A stretch of 64,000 bases of DNA from CAYVIB01 sp964451365 (GTDB lineage Bacteria; Pseudomonadota; Gammaproteobacteria; Pseudomonadales; Cellvibrionaceae), in the NCBI GenBank assembly GCA_964451365.1, contig CAYVIB010000004.1:62001-126000 (forward strand). The letters are read 5' to 3'. Shown here piece after piece: positions 61,611 to 64,000 of this stretch. The first letter of the stretch is position 1, and each line of letters begins with the position of its first letter. The notes beneath the pieces were generated by a model. It made no database searches, was not told where the DNA came from, and worked only from the letters and a program-made list of their open reading frames with translations. A program made the translations under genes and the position numbers.

Positions 61611-62780
61611 TTACGGCTCCGGTTCGGAATCGGTTTCACCAACGAGCGTGTTTACTGTTTTCAAAAGCAAATCCCCGACTATCGCCCTGCGCCAGCCTTC
61701 CAGCGTGGCCGGCAATTCATGTCGAGGGGTACCATAGAGCCCGGACCGGATAATTGCCTCGTAATCTTTTTTTCTCACCAGTATTTCGCAGGGAATGTCC
61801 AGCTTGTCGGCTACCTGTTGGACATGCTCCCGCAGCAGTTGCATCGTTTTGTTCTGCGCTGATGTAAGCGGACGCGGCATCTGTTCCGGCAGCTGTGCCG
61901 CAGACAGGGACTGTCCCGCCCGAATGACATCGATAATTGCCGCGCCATCCGCCCTGATCACACGTTCAGTAATGCCGTCGTAGCTTTTCAACAGCTTCGG
62001 ATGCGAGGGTTGCTTAAGCGCCAGGGTAAACAGCGTATGCTCCTTGATTACCCGATTGCGCGGGACATCGCGCATTTGCGCGGTTTGCTCCCGCCATTTG
62101 CTAAGCGCCTGCAAAACCGCCAACTGTTCCGGAGTCAGTTTCCAGGCGGATTTACTGCGCAAGTAACTGAGTTCGGGATTCTGGCTGTCATGAAATCCCG
62201 CCAAAACCCGCTCGCATTCTTCCTCCACCCAGGCGAGACGGCCGCTTTCGGTCAATGCCTTGCGCAGTTGTTCCGCCAGTTGAAACAGGTATTCGACGTC
62301 AAGTGCCGCATAATTGATCTGCGCAATACTGAGCGGTCTTTGCAGCCAGTCGGAGCGTGTTTCCGATTTTGGCAGGTCCACACCCAGTGACGCCTTGACC
62401 AGGTTGGCAAAACCCACGGAAAAGCCATAGCCGGTAAATGCGGCGGCAATCTGGGTATCGAAGATATTATTCGGCAGGTTTTGAAACAGGCGGTGGAAAA
62501 CTTCCAGGTCTTCCGAGCACGAATGCAGTGCCTTGACGATTCCGGAGTCCGCCAAAATGGTATTGAACGCGGACAAGTCGCCAATAGTCACGGGGTCAAT
62601 CAGATAGTTGGTAGTACCGTCATTTACCTGTATCAGGCCGGCAATGGGATAGTAGGTCCGGCTGCGCATGAATTCCGTATCCACCGCCAACAACTCCTTT
62701 TCCCGCCATGTGCTGCAACATTTTTCCAATTCCGATTGTGTGTCAATCCACTGGATATTTTGCTTGACCAGTTTCTCCAT
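61611..62780 (-). CDS. rnd: ribonuclease D
   Basis: 389-residue 3'-5' exoribonuclease for tRNA maturation. The DEDDy motif I is LLAVDTEFMRSRTYYP (Asp34, Glu36), followed by ALHSCSEDLEVFHRLF and NYAALDVEYLFQL. An HRDC region covers about residues 210-290 and a second one about 300-380. Start shares one base with the recR stop (TAATG at 62780). Confidence 0.93.
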   Translation of the reverse strand: MEKLVKQNIQWIDTQSELEKCCSTWREKELLAVDTEFMRSRTYYPIAGLIQVNDGTTNYLIDPVTIGDLSAFNTILADSGIVKALHSCSEDLEVFHRLFQNLPNNIFDTQIAAAFTGYGFSVGFANLVKASLGVDLPKSETRSDWLQRPLSIAQINYAALDVEYLFQLAEQLRKALTESGRLAWVEEECERVLAGFHDSQNPELSYLRSKSAWKLTPEQLAVLQALSKWREQTAQMRDVPRNRVIKEHTLFTLALKQPSHPKLLKSYDGITERVIRADGAAIIDVIRAGQSLSAAQLPEQMPRPLTSAQNKTMQLLREHVQQVADKLDIPCEILVRKKDYEAIIRSGLYGTPRHELPATLEGWRRAIVGDLLLKTVNTLVGETDSEPEP

Positions 62781-63373
62781 TAAATTTCCCTTCGGCTGGT
62801 AATGGCGTGCGCCAGTGTTCCGCCATCAACATATTCCAGTTCACCCCCGATCGGTATGCCGTGGGCGATACGGGTTACTTTTATGCCGAGTGGTCGCGCC
62901 CGCTCGGTAATGTAATGGGATGTCGCTTCGCCCTCCAGGGTGGGATTGGTGGCGATAATGATTTCGCGTATGGACTCGGACTTTAAGCGCTGTTCCAGCA
63001 GGTCGATTCCCAGCTCCTTCGGACCGATGCCGTCAATAGGTGAGAGTTTTCCCAGCAGGACGAAGTACAGGCCGGAGAAGGTGGCCGACTGTTCGATGGC
63101 GATGACATCCGCCGGCGTTTCCACGATACATAGCAAGCCTGCGTCCCGCTTGGGGTTACGACAGATATTGCATACCGCCTGTTCGGTAAGTACCCGGCAT
63201 CGCTCGCAGCGCTTTACGTGTTCAACAGCCTGCGCCAGCGCCTTGGACAGGGCGTCCGCGCCGGGGCGGTCGCGCTCGAGCAGGTAGAGGGCCATGCGCT
63301 GGGCGGACTTCGGCCCCACCCCGGGCAGGCGCCGCAAGGCATTAACCAATTGATCGATAAGAGGGGAAAACAT
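62780..63373 (-). CDS. recR: recombination mediator RecR
   Basis: 197-residue protein. N-terminal helix-hairpin-helix LPGVGPKSAQRMALYLLERD, a four-cysteine zinc finger (Cys56, Cys59, Cys68, Cys71), a Toprim domain with CIVETPADVIAIEQ and the C-terminal Walker-like GIPIGGELEYVDGGTLAHAI are all present. RecR acts with RecFO in gap repair. It lies directly behind ybaB and dnaX, as usual. Confidence 0.97.
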   Translation of the reverse strand: MFSPLIDQLVNALRRLPGVGPKSAQRMALYLLERDRPGADALSKALAQAVEHVKRCERCRVLTEQAVCNICRNPKRDAGLLCIVETPADVIAIEQSATFSGLYFVLLGKLSPIDGIGPKELGIDLLEQRLKSESIREIIIATNPTLEGEATSHYITERARPLGIKVTRIAHGIPIGGELEYVDGGTLAHAITSRREI

Positions 63374-63410
63374 GTTTTCGCTGTTATTTTAGTATTGGGA
63401 AAGCCTTGAT

Positions 63411-63731
63411 CTAAAACGGCATTTTGAAACCCGGCGGCATCTGCAGTCCACCGGTGAGAGCACCAAGCTTTTCCTTGCTTTTTTCCTCGGCCCGCCGGAC
63501 CGCATCGTTAACCGCCGCCGCGAGTAAATCTTCCAGCATTTCCTTTTCCTCGGTCATCAGGCCGGGGGCGATTTCCACTTTCCGCACATCATGGCGCCCC
63601 GTCATAATCACTTTTACCAGCCCCGCGCCGGACTGGCCTTCCACTTCCATGTTGGCGAGGTCTTCCTGCATTTTCTGCATCTGCTCCTGCATTTGCTGAG
63701 CCTGTTTCATCAAATCGCCCAAACCTTTCAT
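63411..63731 (-). CDS. ybaB: YbaB/EbfC nucleoid-associated protein
   Basis: 106-residue DNA-binding protein. Coiled Met/Gln-rich N-terminus (MKQAQQMQEQMQKMQEDLAN) then GLVKVIMTGRHDVRKVEIAP and MLEDLLAAAVNDAVRRAEEK. Standard length; in the dnaX-ybaB-recR operon. Confidence 0.97.
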   Translation of the reverse strand: MKGLGDLMKQAQQMQEQMQKMQEDLANMEVEGQSGAGLVKVIMTGRHDVRKVEIAPGLMTEEKEMLEDLLAAAVNDAVRRAEEKSKEKLGALTGGLQMPPGFKMPF

Positions 63732-63748
63732 ACGATTCCTCTACCTGC

Positions 63749-64000
63749 CTACTTATAAGTTACTGTGTCTTCATTCAGGATGCCGCCGAATTCATTTTGC
63801 AGCGTTTGCACTATGGGGTCGGTATGTAATTTGGCAATGGCCTCTGCCTTTCGTTCCTGCTTAATTCTTTCATCGTAAATGGCGGGTGTTTCCATCTCCC
63901 CGTCCAAGGGCTGTAAATTGATATGAACTTTGACCGGCTGGCCGAAATAATCGGACAGCATATCCGCCAGGCGCTGGGCATGGGTGCTGTCGAACAGGCT
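63749..64000 (-). CDS. dnaX: DNA polymerase III gamma/tau subunit, C-terminal fragment
   Basis: The last 83 codons of an ORF that enters from the right edge of the window. It reads SLFDSTHAQRLADMLSDYFG and includes a VKVHINLQPLDGEMETPAIY segment, then KLHTDPIVQTLQNEFGGILN, as at the end of tau. The fragment is assigned from this ending and its position upstream of ybaB-recR. Start lies outside. Confidence 0.9.
   Translation of the reverse strand, partial: SLFDSTHAQRLADMLSDYFGQPVKVHINLQPLDGEMETPAIYDERIKQERKAEAIAKLHTDPIVQTLQNEFGGILNEDTVTYK

Overview
The window is a chromosomal scaffold from a Gram-negative gammaproteobacterium. The evidence is a dnaX-ybaB-recR-rnd-ycgL-ycgN type gene order at the right end, MlaA, a CpxP/Spy-like protein, lipoprotein signals, a sigma-54 promoter and GC-rich codons. 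A marine or soil Cellvibrionales-like lineage would fit, but the taxon is inference. Positions 58081-58180 are a scaffold gap of Ns flanked by an identical 55-bp sequence on both sides, so the two contigs probably overlap.

Left part (1-14.5 kb): a GlxA-type AraC regulator diverges from a methyltransferase that starts at TTG. An AsmA-like DUF748 protein diverges from an mlaA plus MMPL/RND transporter pair, which suggests envelope lipid transport. After a small Rho-N-like protein comes a tight four-gene metabolic operon: TPP enzyme, enolase-superfamily enzyme, FAD/Fe-S oxidoreductase and SDR. At 14.5-17.9 kb a TylF-like methyltransferase and an 881-residue multidomain glycosyltransferase point to surface glycan work. 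A 225-bp island with inverted-repeat ends (17922-18146) separates them from the next region.

Central part (18.1-55.9 kb): about 24 genes, all on the minus strand and mostly overlapping or nearly so, encode an extracellular-type contractile injection system (eCIS; Afp/PVC-like). In transcription order: small winged-helix-like protein, DUF4255 cap, unknown, sheath, tube, giant sheath with FnIII-like inserts, second tube, tube-initiator with a Gly-rich tail, 55-residue DUF5908-like protein, gp27-like hub, gp5-like spike, a protein with a C-terminal membrane segment, gp25, baseplate J, tail-protein-I type wedge, two related unknown proteins, an IPT/TIG protein, a secreted membrane-anchored VWA protein, an unknown protein, the AAA+ ATPase, and then a cargo module. 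The cargo module holds a 1886-residue DUF4157 protein with a putative HNH-like toxin tip, its probable immunity protein, a pentapeptide-repeat protein and a small basic HExxH protein.

The structural operon is preceded by a full-consensus -24/-12 sigma-54 promoter at 55961-55976. A sigma-54 activator gene lies divergently at 56479-57906. This gives a simple model of local control: the activator, perhaps bound at GGGT/ACCC half-sites around 56100-56152, switches on the whole injection system.

Right part (58.2-64 kb): housekeeping genes on the minus strand, from a His-tailed CpxP-like protein through ogt, LysE, YceI, YcgN, YcgL, rnd, recR and ybaB to the 3' end of dnaX.
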